From: an uncultured Collinsella sp.
GTDB lineage: Bacteria; Actinomycetota; Coriobacteriia; Coriobacteriales; Coriobacteriaceae
DNA: 16,127 nucleotides
NCBI GenBank assembly: GCA_902495985.1
Contig: CABUZF010000007.1
Location: 1 to 16,127, forward strand
Direction: 5' to 3'
Within the stretch, counting starts at the first letter, position 1. Every line of letters begins with the position of its first letter. A model generated the notes under the pieces. The model was given only the letters and a program-made list of their open reading frames with translations, had not been told where the DNA came from and made no database searches. Positions 1 through 6,542 of this stretch are shown one piece after another. A program made the translations under genes and the position numbers.

Positions 1-47
1 TACTTTGCTATATCTTGCTATACTTTGCTATATCTTGCTATATCTTG
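1..47 (+). repeat. 10-bp tandem repeats in the ATPase promoter region
   Basis: Between four and five imperfect copies of a 10-base unit of the form TAT(C/A)CTTGCT run up to the window edge, alternating TACTTTGCTA and TATCTTGCTA, so the period is 10 or 20 bases. The last copy ends about 17 bases before the ATPase start codon. A 10-bp period places each copy on the same face of the helix, which suits cooperative protein binding. The array is cut by the window edge, so its full length is unknown. Confidence 0.85.
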
Positions 48-63
48 AGCAAAGGTGGCTCAC

Positions 64-1155
64 ATGCAAACAAACCCTTTTAAGCCCACAGCAGGTAAAA
101 CACCTCCCACGATTATCGGCCGCGAAGATGTGCTCGAAGAATTCAATGAGGGCCTCGTCAACGGGCCTGGTGCCCCGGGGCGCCTAATGCGCATAGCCGG
201 CGTCCGTGGAACGGGCAAGACGGTCCTCCTTGACGAGTGCTCACGTTTGGCGCAAAGCCGTGGCTGGACGGTCATAAAAGAGGTCGCAACCGAGGGACTT
301 TGCCAACGCATTCTCGAACAGCTGCAGCCCAAATTCCAGGCCAAACACGCCAGATTTGAGCCCACCGTAGCTGGCATATCCATCGGCAGCATAGACATTG
401 AGCGAATCGGTCCATCGCTACGCGACGCCATGAGACAGACAATAACCAAGAATGGAAATGGCCTGCTCATCACTCTCGACGAGGTTCAAGACGCAGAGCT
501 CGATGAGGTCCGAACGCTCTCCATTGCGATTCAGCAGGTTATCGGCGAAGACCTTGATATCGCCTTTGTTTTTGCGGGGCTGCCTTCGATGATTGAAAGC
601 ATCATCAACGGAAAGACACTTACGTTTTTGCGCCGTGCCCTCCCCTTTGACCTGAAGGCTGTGGCAGTAACCGAAGTGTCGTACTCCCTCGAGGAAACCA
701 TTGAAGCGTCTGGCATGGAGTTGCAGCCAGGTATTGCCGGCCAACTTGCCGAGGCAACGCAAGGTTATCCTTTCATGATCCAACTCGTTGGATACTACGC
801 ATGGCAGTTGGCAAGACGCGCACATACACCGATTATTGGAGAAGAAGAAGCCGAGCGCGGCATTGCAACGGCACGCGAACGCTTCTGTGCCATGGTGATT
901 GAGCCCGCGCTACAGCGCATTCCGCCCACGTGCATCGCTTATCTGCTGAGCATGGCATCTTTGGGGCAGACGAGCTCGACCAGCATGGTTGCCGATGCCC
1001 TAAACAAAACGCCTCAACAGGTGAGTTCCGTCCGCAGCCGCCTGTTAAGAGAATCGATTATCGAGGCTCCCTCGTACGGCAAGGTCTCATTTGCCATCCC
1101 CTACATGCGCGACTACCTCTACGAGCACAAAGCCGAACTGGAAGTTGAACTGTAG
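64..1155 (+). CDS. AAA-family ATP-binding protein with C-terminal winged helix
   Basis: A 363-residue predicted cytoplasmic P-loop ATPase of the AAA_16/Orc-Cdc6-like style often found on mobile elements and in accessory regions of actinobacteria. Visible in order: an IGRE motif near residues 18-21, Walker A GVRGTGKT at 46-53, Walker B LLITLDE at 134-140, a sensor-1-like strand AFVFAGLP near 167-174, and a C-terminal segment (about 290-355) that reads as a winged helix. The ATG at 64 is preferred to the in-frame GTG at 55 because AAAGGTGG ends 5 bases before it. The gene stands alone, with 10-bp repeats upstream and a cluster of dyad repeats downstream. It lies on the element side of the tRNA-Met scar, so it is probably element cargo. 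Its role is unknown; a DNA-binding regulator, a replication or partition factor, or a defence protein would all fit. Confidence 0.85.
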   Translation: MQTNPFKPTAGKTPPTIIGREDVLEEFNEGLVNGPGAPGRLMRIAGVRGTGKTVLLDECSRLAQSRGWTVIKEVATEGLCQRILEQLQPKFQAKHARFEPTVAGISIGSIDIERIGPSLRDAMRQTITKNGNGLLITLDEVQDAELDEVRTLSIAIQQVIGEDLDIAFVFAGLPSMIESIINGKTLTFLRRALPFDLKAVAVTEVSYSLEETIEASGMELQPGIAGQLAEATQGYPFMIQLVGYYAWQLARRAHTPIIGEEEAERGIATARERFCAMVIEPALQRIPPTCIAYLLSMASLGQTSSTSMVADALNKTPQQVSSVRSRLLRESIIEAPSYGKVSFAIPYMRDYLYEHKAELEVEL

Positions 1156-1173
1156 AAACGGCAACTGCCCTGC

Positions 1174-1301
1174 AAGACGAAAACCGTTTTCGTACGGATT
1201 AAAGCAGACGTAAACGATTTTCGTCTTGATTTGCGTACGGAATTAAGACGTAAATTGCGCTTTCGTACGCTTATTACCAGACGCAAATTGTTTTCGTCCG
1301 G
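1174..1301. repeat. Cluster of four imperfect dyad repeats
   Basis: Four copies of a roughly 24-base unit with the form AGACGnAAA..TTTTCGTnCGG lie at about 1174-1197, 1205-1228, 1244-1270 and 1277-1301. A partial copy starts near 1318. Each unit is itself partly palindromic (GACGAAAA against TTTTCGTC). The cluster follows the ATPase stop codon and overlaps the 3' end of the degenerate integrase reading frame. It could act as a transcription stop between the two convergent genes, or as a binding array for an element-encoded protein. Confidence 0.7.
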
Positions 1302-1890
1302 CCATGCGTCCCCAATCTAGACGAAAAGAGCCCCGAGCTCGTATTGAACTGCATCCCAATTCTTGGACGGGCGCCGATGCCCTGATCTCTGCCATGTCGA
1401 GGTGCGAGATCAAATCCTTGGCGCGCTCGCCGGAGTGGTATGCCTTGTTCGGCGCCACCTTCCTGTAGAGCTTCTTGAGCTTCGTCTTCCCCTTGTTGCC
1501 CGGCGGCATCTCCGTCTCAGGTGGCAGCCCTAGGAAGGACAGGACGCCGGGCAGGTCGCACAGCATCACGTCCTCGATGTCGGCCTTGGCCGCCAGGTCG
1601 ACGACTCTCTGCGCTGTCGGCGAGATGTTCGGGGTGCTGCTACCGCCCGCTGGTTCGGAAGCTGGCGGGCAGTAGCGGGCAGTAGCGGCAGTAGCGGTGT
1701 GGCTCGATAGGCCCGAATATCCGTAAGGAAGGTGCTCGCTCTCATATGTGCTGATATGCCTCGCCTCGCGAACCTTGGGATGCTTCCTGAGGTAATCCCT
1801 CAATTCGAGCCACTCTTTATGCTCATAACGCTTCGAAATCGTTTCCCCGTCGACAGTTTCCTTCACATAATGGTATGTTCGAACGCCTTC
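1243..1890 (-). pseudogene. Unidentified coding remnant fused in frame to the integrase fragment
   Basis: The reading frame of the integrase catalytic fragment continues for about 215 codons past the point where the family would show its HxLRHT box and catalytic tyrosine. None of these is present. The sequence from about EGVRTYHYVKETVDGE onward does not resemble the end of a tyrosine recombinase. It includes a low-complexity stretch encoded by short GCGGGCAGTA repeats (1665-1697), and its last codons read into the dyad repeat cluster. The simplest reading is that a deletion joined the integrase to the tail of another gene of the element. I do not recognise that gene. Confidence 0.5.
1639..1700. 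repeat. Short tandem repeat GCGGGCAGTA with adjoining inverted copy
   Basis: Two copies of GCGGGCAGTA (1665-1684) are followed by a 9-base version and a partial copy up to about 1700. Just upstream, GCTACCGCCCGC (1639-1650) is an inverted copy of 1665-1676 with one mismatch, so a 12-bp hairpin can form. It lies inside the unidentified coding remnant and looks like local slippage in degenerating DNA. Confidence 0.7.
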
Positions 1891-2597
1891 GAACTTGCCG
1901 AACCCGTTCTCGACGCTGAAGTTTCTGAACCAGCGCGAAAACCCATTCAGGTCCATGAAGTTGACTTGGGGATGCCTGTCTTTCGTTCGTTCGAATGAGT
2001 GGACGAGCGGAGTGCCTTTGACTTGTTCCAGGCCGAAGGCTTCCATTTCGCGGGCCTGCTCCTTTTTCCAGAATTCGAGATACGACGTCAGCGTCTCGCT
2101 TATCGAGATCCTCCGCACGCTTTTCTTGCTTTTGGGCGAGCGAACGCTTCGATCGGCCGCGAACTGCTGCTCAATGAGGATGCTTCTGTTCTCGACGGAG
2201 ACATCGGACCACGTCATCCCGAGGGCTTCTGCCCTTCTCATGTCGGTGTCGAGCATGAGCATCACGCATGTGATGTGCGCGTCCGGTTCTCGATTGAGTA
2301 GGATGTCGAGTAGGCGAGCGGCGTGATGGTTCCTTCGCGGTTGTCGTGGAACTTTTTTGCGTACGAGCCGACGGTGTCCCTCGATTTTTGGACGTAGGTG
2401 CCGCTGTTGAGTTCTGCCTTGTAGGCTTCGAGTGCGGCGTCGACCTCTCGGCTTTTGGTGGTATGTATGGTCTGCCACGGCGAATAGCGGTATTTGCCCG
2501 TGACCGGATCCTTGCCGAGGCTGTGACGGTAGCGCCACGTGTATTTGTCGCGGCGTTGCTTCGTTCCTTTGCCTATGACGAGAGGTCGGTCGTTCAT
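1891..2597 (-). pseudogene. Tyrosine-type site-specific integrase, broken by deletions
   Basis: The N-terminal arm-binding part reads from an ATG at 2597 (MNDRPLVIGKGTKQRRDKYT, then a WRYRHSLGKDPVTGK region and TVGSYAKKFHDNREG). Near 2310-2325 the reading jumps to another frame at RLLDILLNREPDAHI. This continues into the catalytic core with the first catalytic arginine in DMRRAEALGMTWSDV, and ends at about NGFGKF (1891). The core-binding domain of about 80-100 residues that should lie between these pieces is absent. So is the C-terminal HxxR...H/W...Y catalytic set. The product cannot be an active recombinase. Its start lies about 280 bases from the tRNA-Met scar, the usual place for an integrase that targeted that tRNA. 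Confidence 0.85.
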
Positions 2598-2670
2598 CGT
2601 GTTCCTTGCCTGAAGTGCCTGAGAATCGCGCTCGGTTGCGCGGAATGACGCAAAGGGCTGGGGCGGGTGG

Positions 2671-2722
2671 GCATTACCCTTGGTGGAGGGCCCTGCGTGG
2701 GGTCACACCCCAAGGGTAATGC
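2671..2722. repeat. 13-bp perfect inverted repeat with a competing inner hairpin
   Basis: GCATTACCCTTGG (2671-2683) is matched exactly by its reverse complement at 2710-2722, with 26 bases between. Inside, TGGGGT-CAC-ACCCCA (2698-2712) can form a 6-bp stem that shares bases with the right arm, so the two structures exclude each other. No T-run follows on either strand. It lies between the integrase start and the attachment scar; a protein-binding or single-strand origin function is possible but unproven. Confidence 0.65.
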
Positions 2723-2749
2723 TCCGCCTGACCGCTTTCAAGCTCGTTG

Positions 2750-2849
2750 TGGGTCGAATTTGGGTCGAATAATTCCGCGTACTTTTCTTTCGTAAATCTA
2801 TGAAAACATCAAATGACCTGGAGTTATATTGACTTCAATTTGGGTCGAA
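2750..2849. repeat. Three direct TGGGTCGAA repeats beside the attachment scar
   Basis: Identical 9-mers TGGGTCGAA start at 2750, 2761 and 2841. The first two are one helical turn apart (11 bases). Their position between the integrase start and the tRNA scar, and their same-strand orientation, fit arm-type binding sites for a tyrosine integrase. Confidence 0.55.
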
Positions 2850-2878
2850 ATGTCTGAATGAAACAACGTCGTAGCGAC

Positions 2879-2923
2879 CTCATAACCCGAAGGTCGGTGG
2901 TTCAAATCCGCCCCCCGCGACCA
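2879..2923 (+). other. Attachment-site scar: 3' portion of initiator-type tRNA-Met
   Basis: From CTCATAACCCG onward the sequence is the 3' part of a tRNA: anticodon loop CTCATAA (anticodon CAT), 3' anticodon stem CCCG, variable loop, T stem-loop GGTGG-TTCAAAT-CCGCC, acceptor strand CCCCGCG, discriminator A and encoded CCA at 2921-2923. The CCC after the anticodon loop is typical of initiator tRNA. Upstream bases do not supply a D arm, a matching acceptor strand or the 5' anticodon strand, so no complete tRNA is present. This is what remains at one end when an element integrates into a tRNA 3' end. The intact tRNA would lie left of the window, at the other end of the element. Confidence 0.85.
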
Positions 2924-2932
2924 TGAAACTTC

Positions 2933-2967
2933 AGGTCGGAAGCATAAAAGCTCCCGACCTTTTTCTT
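2933..2967 (+). terminator. Rho-independent terminator of the original tRNA gene
   Basis: AGGTCGG (2933-2939) pairs with CCGACCT (2954-2960), extended inward by AGC/GCT across one mismatch, and is followed by TTTTCTTT. It sits 10 bases after the tRNA CCA end and so marks chromosomal sequence that followed the tRNA before integration. Confidence 0.85.
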
Positions 2968-3182
2968 TGTCTAGGGGTTTCGGCATCTCTCGTTCTTTGG
3001 GTACCTCGAGGCGGGCAATCAGATAGATGCTTACGAGTATCATAGGGTCTTTTTACGTCGCGGTCGTGTCTCGTACTGGTGCGCCGCTCTTTGTGGGACG
3101 TGTCACTTTGCCATAGGTTGTCCGGCGGCGGGGCGCAGGTCGTTCCCCGTGGCGTCGCTCCTTTCGACGCTACGCTGCCTGG
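2968..3182. other. Intergenic stretch without a recognisable gene
   Basis: Between the tRNA terminator and the 3' end of the MGMT-like gene I see no supported reading frame or RNA. The reverse-strand frame that runs through 2798-3043 is an antisense translation of the tRNA piece and can be discounted. Confidence 0.6.
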
Positions 3183-3491
3183 CTACTCGTTCCACTGGTG
3201 CTTTTTCATGTCGACGCAGCCGTTGTCTCGGAAGGCGACTCCTTCCTCCGTCAGTAGTGCTCGCTGGTCGGGGAAGTTTGGCGCGAGGCGTCCCGCGTGG
3301 TTGACGACGCGGTGGCAGGGATAATCGCCGTAGCGATCCGCCTCGCTCAGCACCGCTCCGACCAGGCGAGAGTTTTTCTCCCTGCCGATGAGGCGCGCTA
3401 TCTGACCGTACGAGGCGACGCATCCCGCCGGAATCTCTGCCACGACGGAGAGAATCTCATAAACCAAATCTTCGTCCAGGACTTTTCCCAT
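3183..3491 (-). CDS. MGMT-family alkyltransferase-like protein
   Basis: A 102-residue protein matching the C-terminal DNA-binding domain of O6-alkylguanine-DNA alkyltransferases. Visible are the IPAGCVASYGQIARLIG helix-turn-helix segment (about 21-37), the RLVGAVLSEA segment and the motif YPCHRVVNHAGRL with the acceptor-type cysteine. Full Ada/Ogt proteins are about 160-180 residues with an N-terminal ribonuclease-H-like domain, which is missing here. The size matches alkyltransferase-like proteins (ATL/YbaZ type), but many of those carry tryptophan in place of cysteine, whereas this one keeps PCHR. It may repair or flag alkylated guanine in DNA. The ATG at 3491 has GGGAG about 7-9 bases upstream. 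It is transcribed alone, away from the tRNA scar. Confidence 0.85.
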   Translation of the reverse strand: MGKVLDEDLVYEILSVVAEIPAGCVASYGQIARLIGREKNSRLVGAVLSEADRYGDYPCHRVVNHAGRLAPNFPDQRALLTEEGVAFRDNGCVDMKKHQWNE

Positions 3492-3665
3492 CGTATCGCT
3501 CCCGTGTTCGCTTTTGCCTTCGGGGGCGCGGCGCCGATCACCCGTGCTGCGATTTTCGCAGCTCCTCTTACCGAAGCATCGAGGGAAAGCGCGTGCGTGT
3601 CAAGGTTGTCTGGTCCAGTTGCTGGCTCGATGCCTCGAGATGTTCGCCTCAAGTGCGACCTGCCC

Positions 3666-4172
3666 CTATTGGAAAAGGATGCCGAAGATGTATTTGGTGA
3701 TGGCGGAGCGGCGGATGACCCCCACGAGTTTGCCCTCGTCATCAACCACAGGAAGCTTCTTGAACTTCTTCTTCGCCAGCAGCGCGGCGACGCGGGCGAT
3801 GCTCTGCTCGGGACGGGCACACACTACCTGGCGCGTCGCGAAATCCATGACGCAGCGATCCTTCAGGTCTTCGATGCGCTGCTCAAGGCTCTGATCGTCG
3901 AAGTACAGCATGGACGCGTCGCCGCCCGTGAAGATGGTGTGAGCGCGATGCTGCGCGATGGCTCCCATGACATCGCCGTCGGAGATGAACCCGACCACCT
4001 GGTTGCGCTCATCGATTACGGGCATGCTGCCCACCTCGTTTTCGGCGAGCATGCGCACCACGTCGGAAATCGTGCAATCCTGCGTGCAGGTGAACGGCTC
4101 TTCAATCATGATGCTCGAAACGGGCGTCCCCTCGAGCTCGAGCGGGATGCGCTCGGACAGAATCTCGGACAT
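3666..4172 (-). CDS. Two-CBS-domain protein
   Basis: A 168-residue soluble protein made of a CBS pair (Bateman module). The first domain is at about 18-75 (VSSIMIEEPFTCTQ..., GSMPVIDERNQVVGFISDGDVM). The second is at about 105-165 (VMDFATRQVVCARPEQSI..., KKLPVVDDEGKLVGVIRRSAI). No catalytic domain is attached. CBS pairs usually sense adenine nucleotides or related ligands and regulate a partner. Its ATG lies only 3 bases after the MFS stop codon and its AAGGAGG lies within the end of the MFS gene, so the two are probably co-transcribed and translationally coupled. A regulatory role on the exporter is an inference. Confidence 0.9.
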   Translation of the reverse strand: MSEILSERIPLELEGTPVSSIMIEEPFTCTQDCTISDVVRMLAENEVGSMPVIDERNQVVGFISDGDVMGAIAQHRAHTIFTGGDASMLYFDDQSLEQRIEDLKDRCVMDFATRQVVCARPEQSIARVAALLAKKKFKKLPVVDDEGKLVGVIRRSAITKYIFGILFQ

Positions 4173-4175
4173 CGC

Positions 4176-5615
4176 TTATGCCTCCTTCGTTTTCGGTGCG
4201 GTTTTCTTGGTGCGCACGCTGAATATGGCGCAGATAAGGGAAACGAGGCCGATTGCCGCGCACACCTTGTAAGCGACGCCCGCGCCCACGGCGGTGGCTA
4301 CTTGGGTGCTCGCATCGACGCCGGCCGACGCGGTGACGCTTGTCATGACCGTGATGATGAGCGCCGTGCACAAACCGCCGGCGACCTGGCGGCCGGTGTT
4401 CGCGATGGCGTTGCCGTGGGCGATCATGTCATTTTTCAAGGCATTGACACCCCATGTGTTTACCGGCATGTTCGCGAGCGACTGGCCGGCGGACTGCAGC
4501 ATGCAGAACAGCGCAACCACCAAGATGGGCGTGTTTACCGTCGAAAGCGAGAGCAGGAACAGGGCGCCGGTCATGAGGGCCAGGCCGACGATCGAGATGG
4601 CACGCGGACCGAACTTGTCGAACACCACGCCGGAGATAGGGCTGATGATGATGCCCACCGCCGCGGCGGGAAGCATGGCCATGCCGGTTTCGAAGGCCGA
4701 AGCGCCAAGCGAGGTTTGCAGCAGCAACGGCAACAGCGTGTTGGTGACCAGGCATGCGGCGTTGATGAGCGTGACGATGATGGCGGCCACGCGGAACTCG
4801 CGCGTCTTGAGCGTGCCCAGTTGAAGCAGCGGGTCCTCGATTTTGCCCTGGCGTACGACGAACAGCACCAAGCACACGACACCCGCGACGATCGAGCCGA
4901 GCACCACGGGGTTGCCCCAACCCATCGACGAGGCGCTCGAGAACCCGTAGAGAAGTCCGCCGAAGGCGATGGTGGAGAGGACGACCGAGGGCAGGTCGAG
5001 CTTGGGGTTCTTCAGCTCGCCCACGTTTTTCAGCATGAACACGCCCAGCACCAGCACGAGAATTGCGAGGGGGACGATGGCGCCGATCATGGTGCGCCAG
5101 CCGTACGTGTCGATCACCGCGCCGCCTACGACGGGGCCGACCGCGGGACCCGCCGACATGACGATGCCCGCCATGCCCATAGCCGTTCCTCGTTTCTCGA
5201 CGGGGAACACCAGCATGGGAACCACCGAGACAAGCGGCATGAGCACGCCTGAGCCCGCCGCTTGCAACACGCGACCGATGATGAGGAACAGGAAATCAGG
5301 GGCTGCGGCGCACAGCAGCGTGCCCAGCGCGAACACCAGCGTCGCCCCGAAGAATAGCGCGCGGGTGCTGAACTTGTCGATAAGGAACGCCGAAACGGGG
5401 ACCATGATGCCGCTCACCAGCGGGTATATGGACATGATCCACTGGGCAGTCGAGGCATCGATGGCGAAATCGGACATGATGACCGGCAGCGCAGGCGACA
5501 TCACCGTTTGGTTCAGTAGCGCCAAGAAGGCACCCAGGACGACGACCGCGACGATGCGGATCTGGGTACCGGTAATGCGCCCATTGGCGGGCGCGACCGT
5601 ACAATTATCAGACAT
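4176..5615 (-). CDS. MFS transporter, DHA2 (14-helix drug:H+ antiporter) family
   Basis: A 479-residue inner-membrane protein with about 14 hydrophobic helices, the usual size for EmrB/QacA/LmrB-type exporters. The first helix carries LNQTVMSPALPVI, a family motif-D1 type. A motif-C antiporter signature GPAVGPVVGGAVIDTYGWRT sits near 155-175, and the sequence repeats the MFS plan in its second half (FDKFGPRAI, a motif-A-like loop). Likely function: proton-driven export of amphipathic drugs or metabolites; the substrate cannot be read from sequence. The ATG at 5615 has AAGGAAG about 4-8 bases upstream. It leads a two-gene operon with the CBS gene. An inverted repeat upstream may be the operator. 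Confidence 0.9.
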   Translation of the reverse strand: MSDNCTVAPANGRITGTQIRIVAVVVLGAFLALLNQTVMSPALPVIMSDFAIDASTAQWIMSIYPLVSGIMVPVSAFLIDKFSTRALFFGATLVFALGTLLCAAAPDFLFLIIGRVLQAAGSGVLMPLVSVVPMLVFPVEKRGTAMGMAGIVMSAGPAVGPVVGGAVIDTYGWRTMIGAIVPLAILVLVLGVFMLKNVGELKNPKLDLPSVVLSTIAFGGLLYGFSSASSMGWGNPVVLGSIVAGVVCLVLFVVRQGKIEDPLLQLGTLKTREFRVAAIIVTLINAACLVTNTLLPLLLQTSLGASAFETGMAMLPAAAVGIIISPISGVVFDKFGPRAISIVGLALMTGALFLLSLSTVNTPILVVALFCMLQSAGQSLANMPVNTWGVNALKNDMIAHGNAIANTGRQVAGGLCTALIITVMTSVTASAGVDASTQVATAVGAGVAYKVCAAIGLVSLICAIFSVRTKKTAPKTKEA

Positions 5616-5677
5616 AAGCTTCCTTCGTATCTATTCGATTCTTCGCCGAAGGCGCGCCGGCCCACGGGCGAAATAAC

Positions 5678-5698
5678 ATGCACGTGCTATGCGTGCAT
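5678..5698. promoter_or_regulatory. Inverted repeat upstream of the MFS gene, candidate operator
   Basis: ATGCACG-TGCTATG-CGTGCAT is a 7-bp perfect inverted repeat with a 7-base spacer, 63-83 bases upstream of the MFS start codon. On the minus strand a weak -10 (TGTTAT, 5672-5677) overlaps its edge, with TGATGC about 16 bases further upstream as a possible -35. A repressor bound here would cover the promoter, as TetR or MarR-type drug-efflux regulators do. No such regulator gene is in the window. Confidence 0.4.
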
Positions 5699-5754
5699 CA
5701 GATACGACAGGAAGAAAGCGGCTGCTCAGAGCGCACTTGGGGAACAACAGGAGA

Positions 5755-5774
5755 GGCCCCGTATACCAGGGGCC
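5755..5774. other. GC-rich hairpin between the MFS gene and the ArsC-like remnant
   Basis: GGCCCC (5755-5760) pairs with GGGGCC (5769-5774) around an 8-base loop. The loop's GTATACC (5761-5767) is also the reverse complement of GGTATAC at 5820-5826. There is no T-run. Apart from this and the operator-like repeat, the stretch 5616-6101 shows no convincing gene. Confidence 0.35.
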
Positions 5775-6101
5775 GCCGAATTGCGATGTATGCTTTGGTC
5801 AAATCCTTCATAGCGGGGAGGTATACTAGCAGCCGTCTTCGCCCCTTTCAAGGGATGTAACCCAGACGTTGATTTTCTTCACCGAGGCGCCATCGTTGAC
5901 GGGTGGCGTGCTTCTCTATCGCCACACCGCGGGGCGAGGGAACGCCGCGGCGAGCTTGTACATCGGCTATGTGTGCAGCTGCGAGCGTGTCGCCGGCGCG
6001 CGCTGGGCGCCAGTCCGATCCGGCCGACTCTTGCCGACGGTCGGTCGCCGTCCTCCTCCATCTCCGCCTGCTCTGTTTTTGCTCGGCTCCCTTGTCGTAT
6101 C

Positions 6102-6347
6102 ATGGACGGACGAGAATTGAGCGAAGGCGAGCTCGAAAGCGTGGCGCGCGCCGTCGGCGGGATCGACGCTGTGATCGATCCAAAGGCGAAAGATGCCGAC
6201 ACGGTTGCGCTCGTGCAGTACCTTGCTGCCGACCAGAAGTTCGAAAAGGTGCTCGATAACCAGCAGATTCTTCGTGAGCCCATCGTTCGCAACGGCCGCC
6301 AGGCAACCGTTGGCTACGAGCCTGACGTGTGGAAGGGCTGGGAATAA
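6102..6347 (+). pseudogene. 5'-truncated ArsC/Spx-family protein
   Basis: The 81 codons from ATG 6102 match the C-terminal two thirds of small thioredoxin-fold ArsC/Spx/YffB-type proteins: LSEGELESVARAVGGIDAVID, a helical segment, then the cis-proline-type EPIVRNGRQATVGYEPDVWKG near the end. Family members are about 110-120 residues and begin with a beta strand followed by the CxxC or CxxS redox site. That part is absent, and none of the three forward frames upstream supplies it. No good ribosome binding site precedes the ATG. It is best read as a decayed gene that lost its start and catalytic cysteine; expression of a short redox-inactive fragment is not excluded. A 15-bp duplication of its last codons follows. 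Confidence 0.65.
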
Positions 6348-6364
6348 AGCGGCTGGGAATAAAG
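6336..6364 (+). repeat. 15-bp tandem duplication of the ArsC-like gene end
   Basis: GGCTGGGAATAAAG occurs at 6336-6349 and again at 6351-6364. The first copy holds the last codons and the TAA stop of the ArsC-like remnant. It looks like a recent slippage event at the gene end. Confidence 0.8.
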
Positions 6365-6366
6365 TG

Positions 6367-6408
6367 AAGCGCCCACGCCCGTGGTTTTATCCACGGACGC
6401 GGGCGCTT
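6367..6408. terminator. Long GC-rich hairpin, probable terminator
   Basis: The arms 6367-6384 and 6391-6408 pair at 16 of 18 positions around the loop TTTTAT. There is no clear T-run on the plus side; the minus side continues into CACTTTATT. It lies between two convergent genes, the ArsC-like remnant and the IlvD-family gene, where a bidirectional terminator would be expected. Confidence 0.55.
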
Positions 6409-6542
6409 GCGTAAGACGTCTCTTGTCGTTTGAGTGGAGCGCCCCGGCGGCGCTGAACAACGCGCCCCGGTGACGTGGCATATGAACTCGGGGCTCTTTG
6501 TGCCGCACATCTATGAGAGGAGAAATTCGATGCGTACGTGCG

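Noticed and set aside
1174..1301. A CRISPR array
   Set aside because: The repeats are imperfect, irregularly spaced and almost contiguous, with no spacers of even length and no cas genes nearby.
2840..2923. A complete tRNA-Met gene
   Set aside because: Only the 3' part from the anticodon loop onward is present; the D arm and matching 5' acceptor strand are missing.
2798..3043. A reverse-strand 81-codon frame containing SRGADLNHRPSGYE
   Set aside because: This peptide is the well-known false product of translating the antisense of a tRNA 3' end.
3297..5252. A 651-codon plus-strand open frame opposite the MGMT, CBS and MFS genes
   Set aside because: It crosses three recognisable reverse genes and reads as low-complexity His/Asp/Arg/Ala-rich sequence typical of antisense frames.
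5869..6120. A small forward reading frame before the ArsC-like remnant
   Set aside because: It has no ribosome site and no recognisable domain, and its sequence is not that of the missing ArsC N-terminus.
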